Notes: generated by a model from the letters alone, not told the origin. DNA of 64,000 nt from Paraburkholderia caribensis (GCF_002902945.1 NZ_CP026101.1:1-64000); one strand, 5' to 3'; positions 42,328 to 51,650 are shown, numbered from the stretch's first letter. Translations and numbers: made by a program.

Positions 42328-42545
42328 TCGTTTCAGGTCCAAGGCATCGTGTAGCGTGAAACGCTCTGGCGGACGATCAACGGTATAAGCCATAGCAGAT
42401 TGGCGCGCGAAAGCCGCCGCCTATACTGCTTGAGCCAACGTCCGCGCCGGCCAGCGCCGAAGGGTCTCGAACAGGTCGCGAGGCCGGCCGCAAGTCGCCG
42501 CGCGCGGCCGCTGGCGCACGCAATCAACCTACACGGAGTTTCACG

Positions 42546-43277
42546 GTGACCCGCAAAGACGCCAAGAGTAGCGCGCTCGTGCTGTTTTCCGGTGGCCAGG
42601 ATTCGGCCACGTGTCTCGCCTGGGCGCTGGATCGATATGAAACGGTCGAAACCCTGGGTTTCGACTATGGCCAGCGGCATCGCGTCGAACTCGAATGCCG
42701 CGAAGGATTTCGCAGCGCCGTGGCGCGCACGTTCCCCGAGTGGGGCGGGCGGCTCGGCGACGATCACATGATCGATCTGTCAGTGCTCGGCTCGATCAGC
42801 GATACCGCGATGACGCGCGAGATCGAGATCCACGCAGCATCGAACGGTCTGCCGAATACATTCGTGCCCGGCCGCAATCTGATGTTCATGACGATCGCGG
42901 CGGCCATTGCGTATCGGCGCGGACTGCGTGTGCTGGTCGGCGGCATGTGCGAGACGGATTTTTCCGGCTACCCGGATTGCCGCGACGACACGATGAAAGC
43001 GCTGCAAGTCGCGCTGAACCTCGGCATGGACAGCCGCTTCGTGCTGGAGACGCCGCTGATGTGGATCGACAAGGCAGACACGTGGCGCCTCGCGCATGAG
43101 CTGGGCGGCGAGGAACTGGTCGAGCTGATTCGCGTCGAGACGCACACGTGTTATCTCGGCGAGCGGGCGGAACTGCATGCATGGGGCTTCGGTTGTGGCG
43201 AGTGCCCTGCGTGCCGTTTGCGCAAGCGCGGTTACGAGGCGTATCTGAACGGCGAACAGGTCACGGAACCCGCTTGA
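42546..43277 (+). CDS. queC: 7-cyano-7-deazaguanine synthase
   Basis: A 243-residue ATP-dependent enzyme converting 7-carboxy-7-deazaguanine to preQ0 in queuosine synthesis. The PP-loop motif LFSGGQDSATCLAWAL is at the N-terminus (residues 12-27), the zinc site is CGECPACRLRKRG near the C-terminus, and GMCETDFSGYPDCRDD is the conserved substrate loop. It starts with GTG, preceded by ACGGAG. It leads the queC-queE-queD cluster. Confidence 0.97.
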   Translation: MTRKDAKSSALVLFSGGQDSATCLAWALDRYETVETLGFDYGQRHRVELECREGFRSAVARTFPEWGGRLGDDHMIDLSVLGSISDTAMTREIEIHAASNGLPNTFVPGRNLMFMTIAAAIAYRRGLRVLVGGMCETDFSGYPDCRDDTMKALQVALNLGMDSRFVLETPLMWIDKADTWRLAHELGGEELVELIRVETHTCYLGERAELHAWGFGCGECPACRLRKRGYEAYLNGEQVTEPA

Positions 43278-43353
43278 ACGGCACAGGCAAGCAACAGCAC
43301 GCGGCACAAGCGCACATCAACAGAGCTTCACGGAGCATCGGGCAGAAAGCAGC

Positions 43354-43986
43354 ATGACGTACGCGGTCAAGGAAATCTTCTATACGTTGCAGGGCGAGGG
43401 CGCGAACGCCGGACGTCCGGCCGTGTTTTGCCGGTTCGCCGGATGCAACCTGTGGTCGGGCCGCGAAGAAGATCGCGCCGACGCGGTTTGCCAGTTCTGC
43501 GATACCGACTTCGTCGGCACCGACGGCGAGAACGGCGGCAAATTCCGCACGCCCGAAGAACTCGCGGCGAAAATTGCTTCGTTGTGGCCCGAAGGCGAAG
43601 GCCAGCGCTTTGTCGTGTGCACGGGCGGCGAGCCGATGTTGCAGATCGACCAGCCGCTCGTCGATGCATTGCACGCACAAGGCTTTGAAATCGCGATCGA
43701 AACGAACGGTTCGTTGCCCGTGCTCGACACGATCGACTGGATCTGCGTGAGCCCGAAGGCCGATGCGCCGCTCGTGCAGACTAAAGGCAACGAACTGAAA
43801 GTGGTCGTGCCGCAAGAAAACCAGCGTCTCGCCGACTATGCGAAGCTCGACTTCGACTATTTCCTCGTCCAGCCGATGGACGGTCCGTCGCGCGATATCA
43901 ACACGAAGCTCGCCATCGACTGGTGCAAGCGTCATCCGCAATGGCGGCTGTCGATGCAGACTCACAAGTACCTGAACATTCCCTGA
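43354..43986 (+). CDS. queE: 7-carboxy-7-deazaguanine synthase (radical SAM)
   Basis: A 210-residue radical SAM enzyme that contracts 6-carboxytetrahydropterin to 7-carboxy-7-deazaguanine. The 4Fe-4S site is C-x14-C-x2-C (Cys near residues 31, 46 and 49), the unusual spacing known from Burkholderia QueE, rather than the standard CX3CX2C. FYTLQGEGANAGRPAVFCRFAGC and VCTGGEPMLQ are further conserved segments. It begins 76 bp after queC, and queD follows after 6 bp. Confidence 0.97.
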   Translation: MTYAVKEIFYTLQGEGANAGRPAVFCRFAGCNLWSGREEDRADAVCQFCDTDFVGTDGENGGKFRTPEELAAKIASLWPEGEGQRFVVCTGGEPMLQIDQPLVDALHAQGFEIAIETNGSLPVLDTIDWICVSPKADAPLVQTKGNELKVVVPQENQRLADYAKLDFDYFLVQPMDGPSRDINTKLAIDWCKRHPQWRLSMQTHKYLNIP

Positions 43987-43992
43987 TTTGCC

Positions 43993-44439
43993 GTGCTGAC
44001 GATTACACGAAAACTCGAATTCGACGCGGGCCACCGCATTCCCGATCACCGCAGCCAGTGCCGCAATCTGCACGGTCATCGCTACGTGCTCGAAATCACG
44101 CTGCAAGGCGACCTCGTCGAAACGGAAGGCGCGCCGGATCGCGGCATGGTGATGGATTTCGCCGACGTGAAAGCGCTCGCGAACGAGCACCTCGTCGACA
44201 AGTGGGATCACGCGTTTCTCGTCTATGAAGGCGATACGCAGGTGCGCGGCTTTCTCGAATCGATGGCCGGCCACAAGACGATCGTGCTCGACCGCATTCC
44301 GACCGTCGAAAACCTCGCGGCCGTTGCCTTCGACATTCTGGCGAACGTCTACGACGCGCACTACGGCGTCAATCTGCGTCTGCACAAAGTGCGTCTGTAT
44401 GAGACGCCGAATTGCTGGGCCGACGTCGTTCGCGACTAA
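43993..44439 (+). CDS. queD: 6-carboxy-5,6,7,8-tetrahydropterin synthase
   Basis: A 148-residue tunnelling-fold enzyme acting on dihydroneopterin triphosphate, the first dedicated step toward preQ0. Zinc-binding histidines lie in FDAGHRIPDH and NLHGHRYVLEI. DKWDHAFLVYEGD holds the catalytic Asp-His pair, and YETPNCWADV is the C-terminal signature glutamate region. The start is GTG, 6 bp after queE, so the pair is co-transcribed. GTP cyclohydrolase FolE must be supplied from elsewhere. Confidence 0.96.
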   Translation: MLTITRKLEFDAGHRIPDHRSQCRNLHGHRYVLEITLQGDLVETEGAPDRGMVMDFADVKALANEHLVDKWDHAFLVYEGDTQVRGFLESMAGHKTIVLDRIPTVENLAAVAFDILANVYDAHYGVNLRLHKVRLYETPNCWADVVRD

Positions 44440-44623
44440 ACGGGTTATTGTCACGGTATGATCGTTTCGATAACCACACGGAGCGAGACATGCCGGTCAC
44501 CGCGCTGCGCTGCGGGCTCGATGCCCGCCACCATCATCTAGTTGTTGACGTCGGCCTTTCGGGCCGCGTCGTCTCTTGCTCGAGCCTGATTGCGGCTGTG
44601 CCTCACATCGACGGAGGCGCGCG

Positions 44624-45406
44624 ATGAGCACCTTCACGAATCCCCTCAAGCTGCGTCTCAAGGACCCGGACCCGCTGTTCGGCCTGTGGCTGTCGCTGGG
44701 CAGCGATAGCGCGGCGGAAGCGCTCGCGCACGCCGGCTTCGACTGGCTGCTGATCGACATGGAGCATGCGCCCAACGACAGCGTCGACGTGACCGGACAG
44801 TTGCGCGCGATTGCTGCGGCGCATCTGCCGACCGAGCCCGTCGTGCGTCTGCCCGCCGTCGAGCCGTGGCTCGTCAAGCGCGTGCTCGATGCGGGCGCGC
44901 GCACGCTGATGTTTCCGAACATCGAGACGGCTGACGAAGCCGCCCACGCCGTTCGCCTGACGCAATACGCCACAGCCGACGCGCCGGACGGTCTGCGTGG
45001 CGTCGCAGGCGCCGTGCGTGCTGCCGCTTACGGCATGCGGCGCGACTATCTGCAGAATGCGAATGCGCAGATCGCAAATATCGTGCAGATCGAATCGCAA
45101 CACGCGCTCGCAAATCTGGAGCAGATCGCGGCGACGCAGGGTGTCGATTGCCTGTTCGTCGGACCGGCGGATCTCGCGGCGAGCCTCGGTCATCTCGGCG
45201 ATTCGAAACACCCTGAAGTCCAGGACGCGATGAAGCATATTCTGGACGTCGCGCATCGTGCGCGTGTTGCGACGGGCATCTTCGCGATGGACGTCGCGAG
45301 CGCGCGGCAATACCGGTCGGAAGGCTTTCGCTTCATCGCGCTGGCCGCCGACGTCATGTGGCTGTTGCGCACCACGCGACAGGCACTGCAGGAGGCACGG
45401 TCATGA
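44624..45406 (+). CDS. HpcH/HpaI-family aldolase
   Basis: A 260-residue metal-dependent class II aldolase of the HpcH/HpaI family, which cleaves or forms 2-keto-4-hydroxy acids to pyruvate plus an aldehyde. Conserved pieces are FDWLLIDMEHAPND, PVVRLPAVEPWLVKRVLDAGARTLMFPNIET, the metal-site IVQIESQHALANLEQIAA and DCLFVGPADLAASLGH. The physiological substrate is not evident. The ATG at 44624 follows ACGGAGG. Its TGA overlaps the ATG of the Sel1-repeat gene, a coupled pair with no obvious metabolic link. Confidence 0.9.
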   Translation: MSTFTNPLKLRLKDPDPLFGLWLSLGSDSAAEALAHAGFDWLLIDMEHAPNDSVDVTGQLRAIAAAHLPTEPVVRLPAVEPWLVKRVLDAGARTLMFPNIETADEAAHAVRLTQYATADAPDGLRGVAGAVRAAAYGMRRDYLQNANAQIANIVQIESQHALANLEQIAATQGVDCLFVGPADLAASLGHLGDSKHPEVQDAMKHILDVAHRARVATGIFAMDVASARQYRSEGFRFIALAADVMWLLRTTRQALQEARS

Positions 45407-46113
45407 AGCTGTTGTCGTTACGCGCGGTGCGCACTGCAAGCCGTGCCGTCGTGCTGAGCGCCCTGATGGCGAGCGCGGCGGCGCATGCGCAGGGCAAGAC
45501 GCCGCCCGCCTCGGATATGGAAACGCAAACGGCCGTCGCCGATTACAACGCAGGCAATTTCACGTCCGCGCTCGCCGAGTTTCGCAAGGCCGCGCAGCGT
45601 GGCAGCCGCCTCGCCGAGTTCAACTACGCAATGATGCTGCTGAACGGCGAGGGCGGTCCTGCGAATGTCGAAGAAGGCAAGAAGTGGCTGCGCAAAGCCG
45701 CTGACGCGAACATGTCGCACGCGCAATACGTGTACGGCAAGATGTACGACGATGGCGAATTCGTCGGGCGCGATCCTGCCGAAGCGCATCAATGGTTTCT
45801 GAAGGCAGCGCAGCAAGGGCATATCCAGGCCGAACTGGCGCTGGCGAATCAGTTTCTCGACGGGCGCGGCACCGCGCGCGACAACCAGCAGGCGTTCTTC
45901 TGGTACAAAAAAGCGGCCGAGGGCGGCGACATGACCGCGCAGTACGTCACGGGTTCGTTCTACGAGCGCGGCGGCGATGGCGTCACGCAGAACCTGAACG
46001 TCGCGCGAGCCTATTACGCTGCGGCCGCCGCGCAGGGCGACCCCGCGGCGCGGCTCAAGTATCAGCAGCTCAGCACACAGTTACGCGAATCGCACGAAGC
46101 GAAGCCACAATGA
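45403..46113 (+). CDS. Exported Sel1-like repeat protein
   Basis: A 236-residue protein with a signal peptide (MKLLSLRAVRTASRAVVLSALMA, cut near AHA-QGKTPP) and about five Sel1-like TPR repeats in the mature part (for example YAMMLLNGEGGPANVEEGKKW, YGKMYDDGEFVGRDPAEAHQW, NQFLDGRGTARDNQQAFFWY). Such proteins act as protein-interaction scaffolds in the periplasm or at the surface. The ATG overlaps the aldolase stop as ATGA. A bidirectional terminator follows. Confidence 0.9.
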   Translation: MKLLSLRAVRTASRAVVLSALMASAAAHAQGKTPPASDMETQTAVADYNAGNFTSALAEFRKAAQRGSRLAEFNYAMMLLNGEGGPANVEEGKKWLRKAADANMSHAQYVYGKMYDDGEFVGRDPAEAHQWFLKAAQQGHIQAELALANQFLDGRGTARDNQQAFFWYKKAAEGGDMTAQYVTGSFYERGGDGVTQNLNVARAYYAAAAAQGDPAARLKYQQLSTQLRESHEAKPQ

Positions 46114-46116
46114 AAA

Positions 46117-46148
46117 ACGGCGCCTGAAAATTCAGGCGCCGTTTTTTT
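46117..46148. terminator. Bidirectional terminator between the Sel1-repeat gene and rodA
   Basis: ACGGCGCCTGA (46117-46127) and TCAGGCGCCGT (46132-46142), 4-nt loop, T run after and A run before the stem. Confidence 0.92.
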
Positions 46149-46176
46149 GCATGTCCGTGTTGCTGGTGCTGTCAGG

Positions 46177-47325
46177 TCAGCTTTGCATCAGACGCTTCTG
46201 TCGCGCAACGCTCATGATGAGTCCGATCGCGAAACCGAGCGTTGTCAGCGCGGTGCCGCCGTAACTCATGAACGGCAACGGCACGCCGACCACGGGAAGA
46301 ATGCCGCTCACCATGCCGATGTTCACGAACGCATAGGTGAAGAACGCCATCGTCAGCGAGCCGGCCAGTAATCGGCCGAATAGCGTCGCGCCGTTCGCCG
46401 CGATGTACAGGCCGCGCGCGATCAGCGCCATATAGAGCGTCAGCAACACGATCCCGCCCGCCAGGCCGAACTCCTCGGAGAACACCGCGAAGATGAAGTC
46501 GGTGTGCTTCTCGGGAATGAACTCGAGGTGCGCCTGCGTGCCCTTCAACCAGCCCTTGCCGAGCGGGCCGCCCGAGCCGATCGCGATGACGGCTTGAATG
46601 GTGTGGAAGCCTTTGCCCAACGGGTCGGATGTCGGATCGAGCAGCGTGCAGATGCGGTGCTTCTGGTAGTCGTGCATCAGCGGCCATTGCACTTCGGGCT
46701 GACAGATCTTGTCCTGGAACGTTGCGATCGCGCCGACGGCGATCACCCCCGCGATCAGCACAGGGACGATCAGCTTGAAGCTCAGCCCCGCGAAATAGAT
46801 GACGAAGAAGCCCGCTGCGAACACGAGCACGGCCGTGCCGAGGTCGGGCTGCTTCGCGATCAGCCCGACGGGCACCGCGAGAATCAGCACGCCGACGATG
46901 TAGTCCCACCAGCGGATGTTGCCTTCGCGACGCTGGTAGTACCACGCGAGCATCAGCGGCGTCGCGATCTTGAGAATCTCCGATGGCTGGATCACCACGC
47001 CGACGTTGATCCAGCGTTTCGCGCCCTTGCGTGTGAGGCCGAATAGCGCCACGGCAATCAGCAGCGCGACTCCGAATGTGTAGAGCGGGACGGCGAAGCG
47101 CATCAGCGTGGTCGGCGGGATGTTGGCCAGCACCCACATCAGTGCGAACGTCAGGATGATGTTGCGCAGCTGGTCTTCGACGCGGCCGGGCACGTCGAGG
47201 CTCGCGCTGTACAGCGTCACGATGCCGACGCACAGCAGCAGAAACACGATCAGTGCAAGCGGGCGATCGAAGCCCGCGAACATCTTCTTGAAGCGTTCGA
47301 GCCAGGCGCGCTTGTCGATTTGCAT
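46177..47325 (-). CDS. rodA: Rod-shape protein RodA (SEDS glycosyltransferase)
   Basis: A 382-residue SEDS-family peptidoglycan polymerase that works with PBP2 in lateral wall synthesis. It has ten predicted membrane segments. Conserved segments are LYSASLDV at the start of TM1 exit, KGAKRWINVGVVIQPSEILKIATPLMLAWY, KQPDLGTAVLV (with the catalytic Asp region) and the C-terminal GIVSGILPVVGVPLPFMSYGGTALTT (read here as VSGILPVVGVPLPFMSYGG). The ATG at 47325 follows AAGGAG. It starts 10 bp after the mrdA stop. Confidence 0.96.
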   Translation of the reverse strand: MQIDKRAWLERFKKMFAGFDRPLALIVFLLLCVGIVTLYSASLDVPGRVEDQLRNIILTFALMWVLANIPPTTLMRFAVPLYTFGVALLIAVALFGLTRKGAKRWINVGVVIQPSEILKIATPLMLAWYYQRREGNIRWWDYIVGVLILAVPVGLIAKQPDLGTAVLVFAAGFFVIYFAGLSFKLIVPVLIAGVIAVGAIATFQDKICQPEVQWPLMHDYQKHRICTLLDPTSDPLGKGFHTIQAVIAIGSGGPLGKGWLKGTQAHLEFIPEKHTDFIFAVFSEEFGLAGGIVLLTLYMALIARGLYIAANGATLFGRLLAGSLTMAFFTYAFVNIGMVSGILPVVGVPLPFMSYGGTALTTLGFAIGLIMSVARQKRLMQS

Positions 47326-47335
47326 GCCTTTCTCC

Positions 47336-49738
47336 TTACTCGTCGATGCCGCCGGAAACGGGACCGCGCGGCACGGCCGGCGATTCCTCGTTACGCGACG
47401 GCGCAGCAGCGACCGGACGCGAATCGCTGGCCGGACGGGGTTTGCGTGGGGACTTGCGGGCGTCGGACGCCTTGACGGGTGCCGCAGCCGTGGTGACTGC
47501 CGCGTCAGATGCAGCCGGCGACGGCGCGACTGTGGCCGACGCGACGCGCGGCGCCTTGGCCGCCTTCGATGCGGAAGCGGCGCGCGGCACTGCGGCTGAC
47601 GCCGCGACAGGCGCCGAAGCCGAGGCCGCGCCCGACGCCGCGACGGCGCCAGACGCATCCGATGCAGGCACCGCATGCGGCGTCGATGCGCCCGCTGGCA
47701 TCGGCAGCGGCTTGAAGCCAGCCGCGACGGCGACAGGCTGGATCTCGCCGGTCGGCGCTGTCGGCGCGCTGCCGATCACAGGCGCCGAGGTTTCCTCTGT
47801 CGCCGATGCCGCTGCCACGACGGCTGCCTGTTCGACGCCCGGTTTCAGACGGTCGACGAGGTAATAGTCGAGCACGCGCCGCGCGATCGGGCCTGCCGCT
47901 TGCGCGCCCCAGCCACCGTTCTCGACGATCAGCGCGATCGCGATTTTCGGGTTGTCGGCAGGGGCGAATGCAATGAAGAGCGCGTGGTCGCGCAGATGTT
48001 CGGCGAGCGCGTGGCCGTGGTACTTCGCGCCTTGCAGCGAGAACACCTGCGCCGTCCCCGTCTTGCCCGCCGACACATAGGCGGCATTGCGGAACACCTG
48101 ATAGGCAGTGCCCGACGGGTTCATCGTCACGTTTTCCATGCCACGCTTCACGACGTCGATATCGGACTGCTTCACGTCGATGCGTCCGTCGTCTTTCGGT
48201 ACGGTAGCGCGCAGTGCCCGGGTGATCGGATTCTCGATCTCCTTCACAAGGTGCGGCTTCATCACCGTGCCGTTGTTCGCGAGCGTCGCCGTTGCATGCG
48301 CGAGCTGAAGAATCGTGTACGAGTTGTAGCCCTGGCCAATGCCGAGGCTGATCGTCTCGCCTTCGTACCAGCGTTGCTGCTCGGGCTTGCGATACGCCTT
48401 GCGCTTCCAGTCGGTCGAAGGCAGGATGCCGCGCGCTTCACCGGCGATATCGATGCCCGTGATCTGGCCGAAGCCCCACGGCTTCATAAAGCCGGCGATC
48501 GCGTTGACGCCGAGATCGTGCGCGAGCATGTAGAAGTACGTGTCGTTCGACACCATGATCGCGCGGTTCATGTCGATCCAGCCCTGACCCTGCGGCACGT
48601 CGTTGCGGAACGTGTGGCCGCCGAACGTGTACGAGCCCGGGTCCTGGAAGCCCCACTGCGGCGTGCGCTTGTGCAGCGTTAGCGCGGCGAGCGCCATGAA
48701 CGGCTTGTACGTCGAGCCGGGCGGATACGTGCCATGCAGCGGACGGTTCAGCAGCGGGTGATCGGGCGAGTTGTTCAGTTCGTCCCAGGTCTGCTGGTCG
48801 ATGCCGTCGACAAACGAATTCGGATCGAAGCTCGGTGCGGACACGAACGCGAGCACGTCGCCCGTCGATGGCTCGATCGCGACCAGCGCGCCGCGGCGGC
48901 CCGCGAACGCCTGCTCGGCAACCTGTTGCAAACCGATATCGAGCGACAGCACGAGGTTGTTGCCCGGCGTGGCCTGCGTGCGCGACAGCGTGCGCACCGG
49001 ACGGCCGCCCGCCGTCACTTCCACTTCCTCGAAGCCCGTCAGCCCGTGCAGCTCCGTCTCATAGCTCTGCTCGACGCCGATCTTGCCGATGTAGTCGGTG
49101 CCCTTGTAGTTGTTCGCGTCGAGGCGCGCGTCGTAGTGCTCGGGATCGCTGTCGTTCTGGTCGCTGGCGTCGTCGATCTTGTCCTGGTCGCGCTGCGAAA
49201 TGCGCCCGATATAGCCGATCACGTGTGCCGCCGTCGGCCCGAGCGGATATTGGCGGAACAGACGCGCGCGCACTTCGACGCCCGGAAAGCGGAAACGCTG
49301 TGCGGTGAAGCGCGCGACTTCGTCGTCGGTAAGGCGGGTGCGGATCGGCAGGCTTTCGAAGTTCTTCGAATCTTCCTGCAGCTTGCGGAAACGCCGGCGG
49401 TCACGTGCGTCGATACTGATGACGGTCGCGAGATTGTCGATCACGTTGTCGAGCGTGTCGTTCAGCTTCGACGGCGTGATTTCGAGCGTATAGGCCGAGT
49501 AGTTCTTGGCCAGCACGACGCCGTTGCGGTCGGTGATGATGCCGCGGTTCGGCACGATCGGCGCCACTGAGATGCGGTTTTCGTCGGCTTGCAGCGAGTA
49601 TTTGCTGTAGTGCCAGACCTGCAGGAACAGGAAGCGGAACGCGATCAGCCCGAAGCAGACGAACACGAACAGCCCCGCCGCCGCGACGCGCAGGCGGAAT
49701 TTCGTGAGCTGCTGCTGGGTGTCCTTGAATTCGGTCAT
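47336..49738 (-). CDS. mrdA: Penicillin-binding protein 2
   Basis: An 800-residue class B transpeptidase for the rod complex. One N-terminal membrane helix (about 18-40), the pedestal and dimerisation domain, then the transpeptidase domain with SxxK in PPGSTYKPFMALAAL (near residue 340), SxN in SNDTYFY and KTG in AGKTGTAQVFS near 560. After the domain end near residue 640 there is an extension of about 150 residues dominated by Ala, Pro, Ser and Val, which makes it far longer than the usual 630-residue PBP2. The tail would be periplasmic. Confidence 0.96.
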   Translation of the reverse strand: MTEFKDTQQQLTKFRLRVAAAGLFVFVCFGLIAFRFLFLQVWHYSKYSLQADENRISVAPIVPNRGIITDRNGVVLAKNYSAYTLEITPSKLNDTLDNVIDNLATVISIDARDRRRFRKLQEDSKNFESLPIRTRLTDDEVARFTAQRFRFPGVEVRARLFRQYPLGPTAAHVIGYIGRISQRDQDKIDDASDQNDSDPEHYDARLDANNYKGTDYIGKIGVEQSYETELHGLTGFEEVEVTAGGRPVRTLSRTQATPGNNLVLSLDIGLQQVAEQAFAGRRGALVAIEPSTGDVLAFVSAPSFDPNSFVDGIDQQTWDELNNSPDHPLLNRPLHGTYPPGSTYKPFMALAALTLHKRTPQWGFQDPGSYTFGGHTFRNDVPQGQGWIDMNRAIMVSNDTYFYMLAHDLGVNAIAGFMKPWGFGQITGIDIAGEARGILPSTDWKRKAYRKPEQQRWYEGETISLGIGQGYNSYTILQLAHATATLANNGTVMKPHLVKEIENPITRALRATVPKDDGRIDVKQSDIDVVKRGMENVTMNPSGTAYQVFRNAAYVSAGKTGTAQVFSLQGAKYHGHALAEHLRDHALFIAFAPADNPKIAIALIVENGGWGAQAAGPIARRVLDYYLVDRLKPGVEQAAVVAAASATEETSAPVIGSAPTAPTGEIQPVAVAAGFKPLPMPAGASTPHAVPASDASGAVAASGAASASAPVAASAAVPRAASASKAAKAPRVASATVAPSPAASDAAVTTAAAPVKASDARKSPRKPRPASDSRPVAAAPSRNEESPAVPRGPVSGGIDE

Positions 49739-49892
49739 GCGGTTGGGCAGGAACTGCCGGTTATGCGGTTTGAATCAATTCGGCGGCAAGGCGCCGGTGC
49801 GATGCCGGGTTTTGCGCCGCCGCTTTGTGTCGTCGAACGCTCGTGAGGGCGGCAGCATGGCGTGTTCATGAGCGGCCGGGCGGCGCGGGCGG

Positions 49893-50405
49893 TCAGATGG
49901 GCCGCGTATCGTCCGGATCGGCCGGACGGCGCTGCGGCATCAAAAGCAGAATGCTCGCGATGGGCCAGAGCGCCGCTTCGACGAACCCGTCAATCAGATA
50001 ACCCCAGCCCGGAAACGATGCGCCCGTCAGCAGGCGGATCACGAACGGCACGAGTTGCGCGACGACGAGCAGCGGCATCACTGCGAAAACCTGCACGCCG
50101 ATCGACATCCACAGCACACGGCGGTGGATCGTGATCGCGCCGTAGGACAGCAGCGTGTAGGCGAGCGCGTGTTCGCCGAGCAGGCTGGCGTTGTGCACAT
50201 CCATCAACAGGCCAAGCATGAACGCGATGCCCATGCCGACCTTGCGCGGCTGATGCACGTTCCAGAACAGCAACACGAGCGCGACGAAGTCGGGCACGCC
50301 GACCAGACGGCCCCACGGCATCATGTTCAGCAGGAAAGCGGCGGCGAGGCTGAACGCGATGAAATAAGGATTGACGGGCTGCAGGATGTACTGCGGGCGA
50401 TTCAT
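49893..50405 (-). CDS. mreD: Rod-shape protein MreD
   Basis: A 170-residue integral membrane protein of the elongation complex, with five or six transmembrane segments. ALNMMPWGRLVGVPDFVALVLLFWNVHQPRKVGMGIAFMLGLLMDVHNASLLGEHAL shows the MreD pattern, summarised as P-D-...-W-...-P...G...F..GL..D. Its start overlaps the mreC stop by 4 bases, indicating coupled translation. Confidence 0.93.
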   Translation of the reverse strand: MNRPQYILQPVNPYFIAFSLAAAFLLNMMPWGRLVGVPDFVALVLLFWNVHQPRKVGMGIAFMLGLLMDVHNASLLGEHALAYTLLSYGAITIHRRVLWMSIGVQVFAVMPLLVVAQLVPFVIRLLTGASFPGWGYLIDGFVEAALWPIASILLLMPQRRPADPDDTRPI

Positions 50406-51523
50406 TGCTTGGCCCCCTGGTTTGCCCCTTGAGCGGCTTGAGGCTTCGCGCTCTTTTCAGCGGCCGGCTTCTTCTCCGTCGATACCTTGCCGGCAGGCCT
50501 GGCCGACGATGCGGCAGCCGGCGCGGCCGGTTTTGCCGCAGCCGCCGCAGGCGCCGATGCGGCTGCCGTCGGAGCAGACTTCGCGTCCTTTTCGCCTGGC
50601 TTGCCCTTGTCCTGCGTTTTCGCGTTCTTCTTTTTCGCTTCTTTCGCGGCTGCGGCGGGATCGGGTTCGTCGGCGGGGCGCGGCGGCACGTTGTTCTCGT
50701 AGTGTAGGACAAGCAGATCGCGCGCGCCGCGCACCGGCGCGACGGGCTGGCAGATCACGCGCGCGAACGCCGTGTCCGCCTGCTTGTCGACGCGTACCAC
50801 CTTGGCGACAGGCAGCCCCGGCGGATAGATGCCGTCGAGACCACTCGTGACGAGTTCGTCGCCGGCCAGCACATCGGCACTGATCGGCACGAAACGCAGG
50901 TCGAGCGCGTCGCCCTTCGGCGTGCCGTAGATCACGCTGCGCAGACCCGTGCGGACGATCTGCACGGGGACGGCCTGGTCTTTGTCAGTGAGCAGCGTCA
51001 CTTCGGATTGCATCGGGAACACGCGCGTCACCTGGCCGATCACGCCGTCTTCGTTGACGACGGGCGAACCGTCTCTGATGCCTTGTTGGGAACCGCGCCC
51101 GATCACGACCTTTTGCGTGAACGGATCGCGTGTGTCGTACTGGATTTCGGCGGGGATCGACTGCGTTGTCATTCGTTGCGACAGTTGCAGCAGATTACGC
51201 AGATGCGCGTTTTCCGCGTCGAGCTGGGCCGCCTGATTGGCCTGCTGCGACAACTGCAGATTGCGCGTGCGCAACTTCTCGTTCTCGCCGCGCAGCGTCG
51301 CGCTGGTCACGGCGAGATCGGCGGCGCCCATGAAGAAGTCGCGCGGCACCAATGCCGCGCGCTGCAACGGATACAAGCCCGCGCCGAGCACGCCGCGAAC
51401 GATCTCGAGGGTGCGGAAGCGCGCGTCGGAAATGAGCAGGGCGAGCGCGACCAGCACGAAGAAAATCAGTCGTGCGAGTGCCGAGGGGCCTTGCTTGAAC
51501 AGGGGCGGCGGACTGTATTCCAT
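50402..51523 (-). CDS. mreC: Rod-shape protein MreC
   Basis: A 373-residue bitopic membrane protein linking the cytoplasmic MreB filament to periplasmic synthases. A short cytoplasmic part and one membrane helix (about 20-40) precede a coiled coil (LRGENEKLRTRNLQLSQQANQAAQLDAENAHL) and the beta-barrel domain (GSPVVNEDGVIGQVTRVF, VLTDKDQAVPVQI). After residue 275 a Lys/Ala/Pro-rich tail of about 95 residues follows, absent from E. coli MreC. The ATG at 51523 was chosen since MEYSPPPLFKQGPS is the typical start. Confidence 0.94.
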   Translation of the reverse strand: MEYSPPPLFKQGPSALARLIFFVLVALALLISDARFRTLEIVRGVLGAGLYPLQRAALVPRDFFMGAADLAVTSATLRGENEKLRTRNLQLSQQANQAAQLDAENAHLRNLLQLSQRMTTQSIPAEIQYDTRDPFTQKVVIGRGSQQGIRDGSPVVNEDGVIGQVTRVFPMQSEVTLLTDKDQAVPVQIVRTGLRSVIYGTPKGDALDLRFVPISADVLAGDELVTSGLDGIYPPGLPVAKVVRVDKQADTAFARVICQPVAPVRGARDLLVLHYENNVPPRPADEPDPAAAAKEAKKKNAKTQDKGKPGEKDAKSAPTAAASAPAAAAAKPAAPAAASSARPAGKVSTEKKPAAEKSAKPQAAQGANQGAKQ

Positions 51524-51650
51524 GGTCGCCGGGAGCGTGAGCGGTTGGGTAAAACGGCGGCGCGCTAGACGCGCGCGCAATGCACGAAGCGCACAAAGGC
51601 TGGCGGAGCCAGCCTTTCAGTGCGCGCTGCAGACATGGAGACTGGCAACC

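Larger units (their letters stand above)
42159..42545. other. 387-bp region between tRNA-Phe and queC
   Basis: No gene seen. It holds the tRNA terminator (42165-42198), a second hairpin with T run (42294-42327) preceded by a TAAAAT block (42277-42282), and a GC-rich stretch leading to the queC start. No preQ1 riboswitch pattern was found. Confidence 0.6.

Noticed and set aside
42278..42545. preQ1 riboswitch upstream of queC
   Set aside because: No compact hairpin with an A-rich tail pairing into its loop; the hairpin present is a plain terminator.
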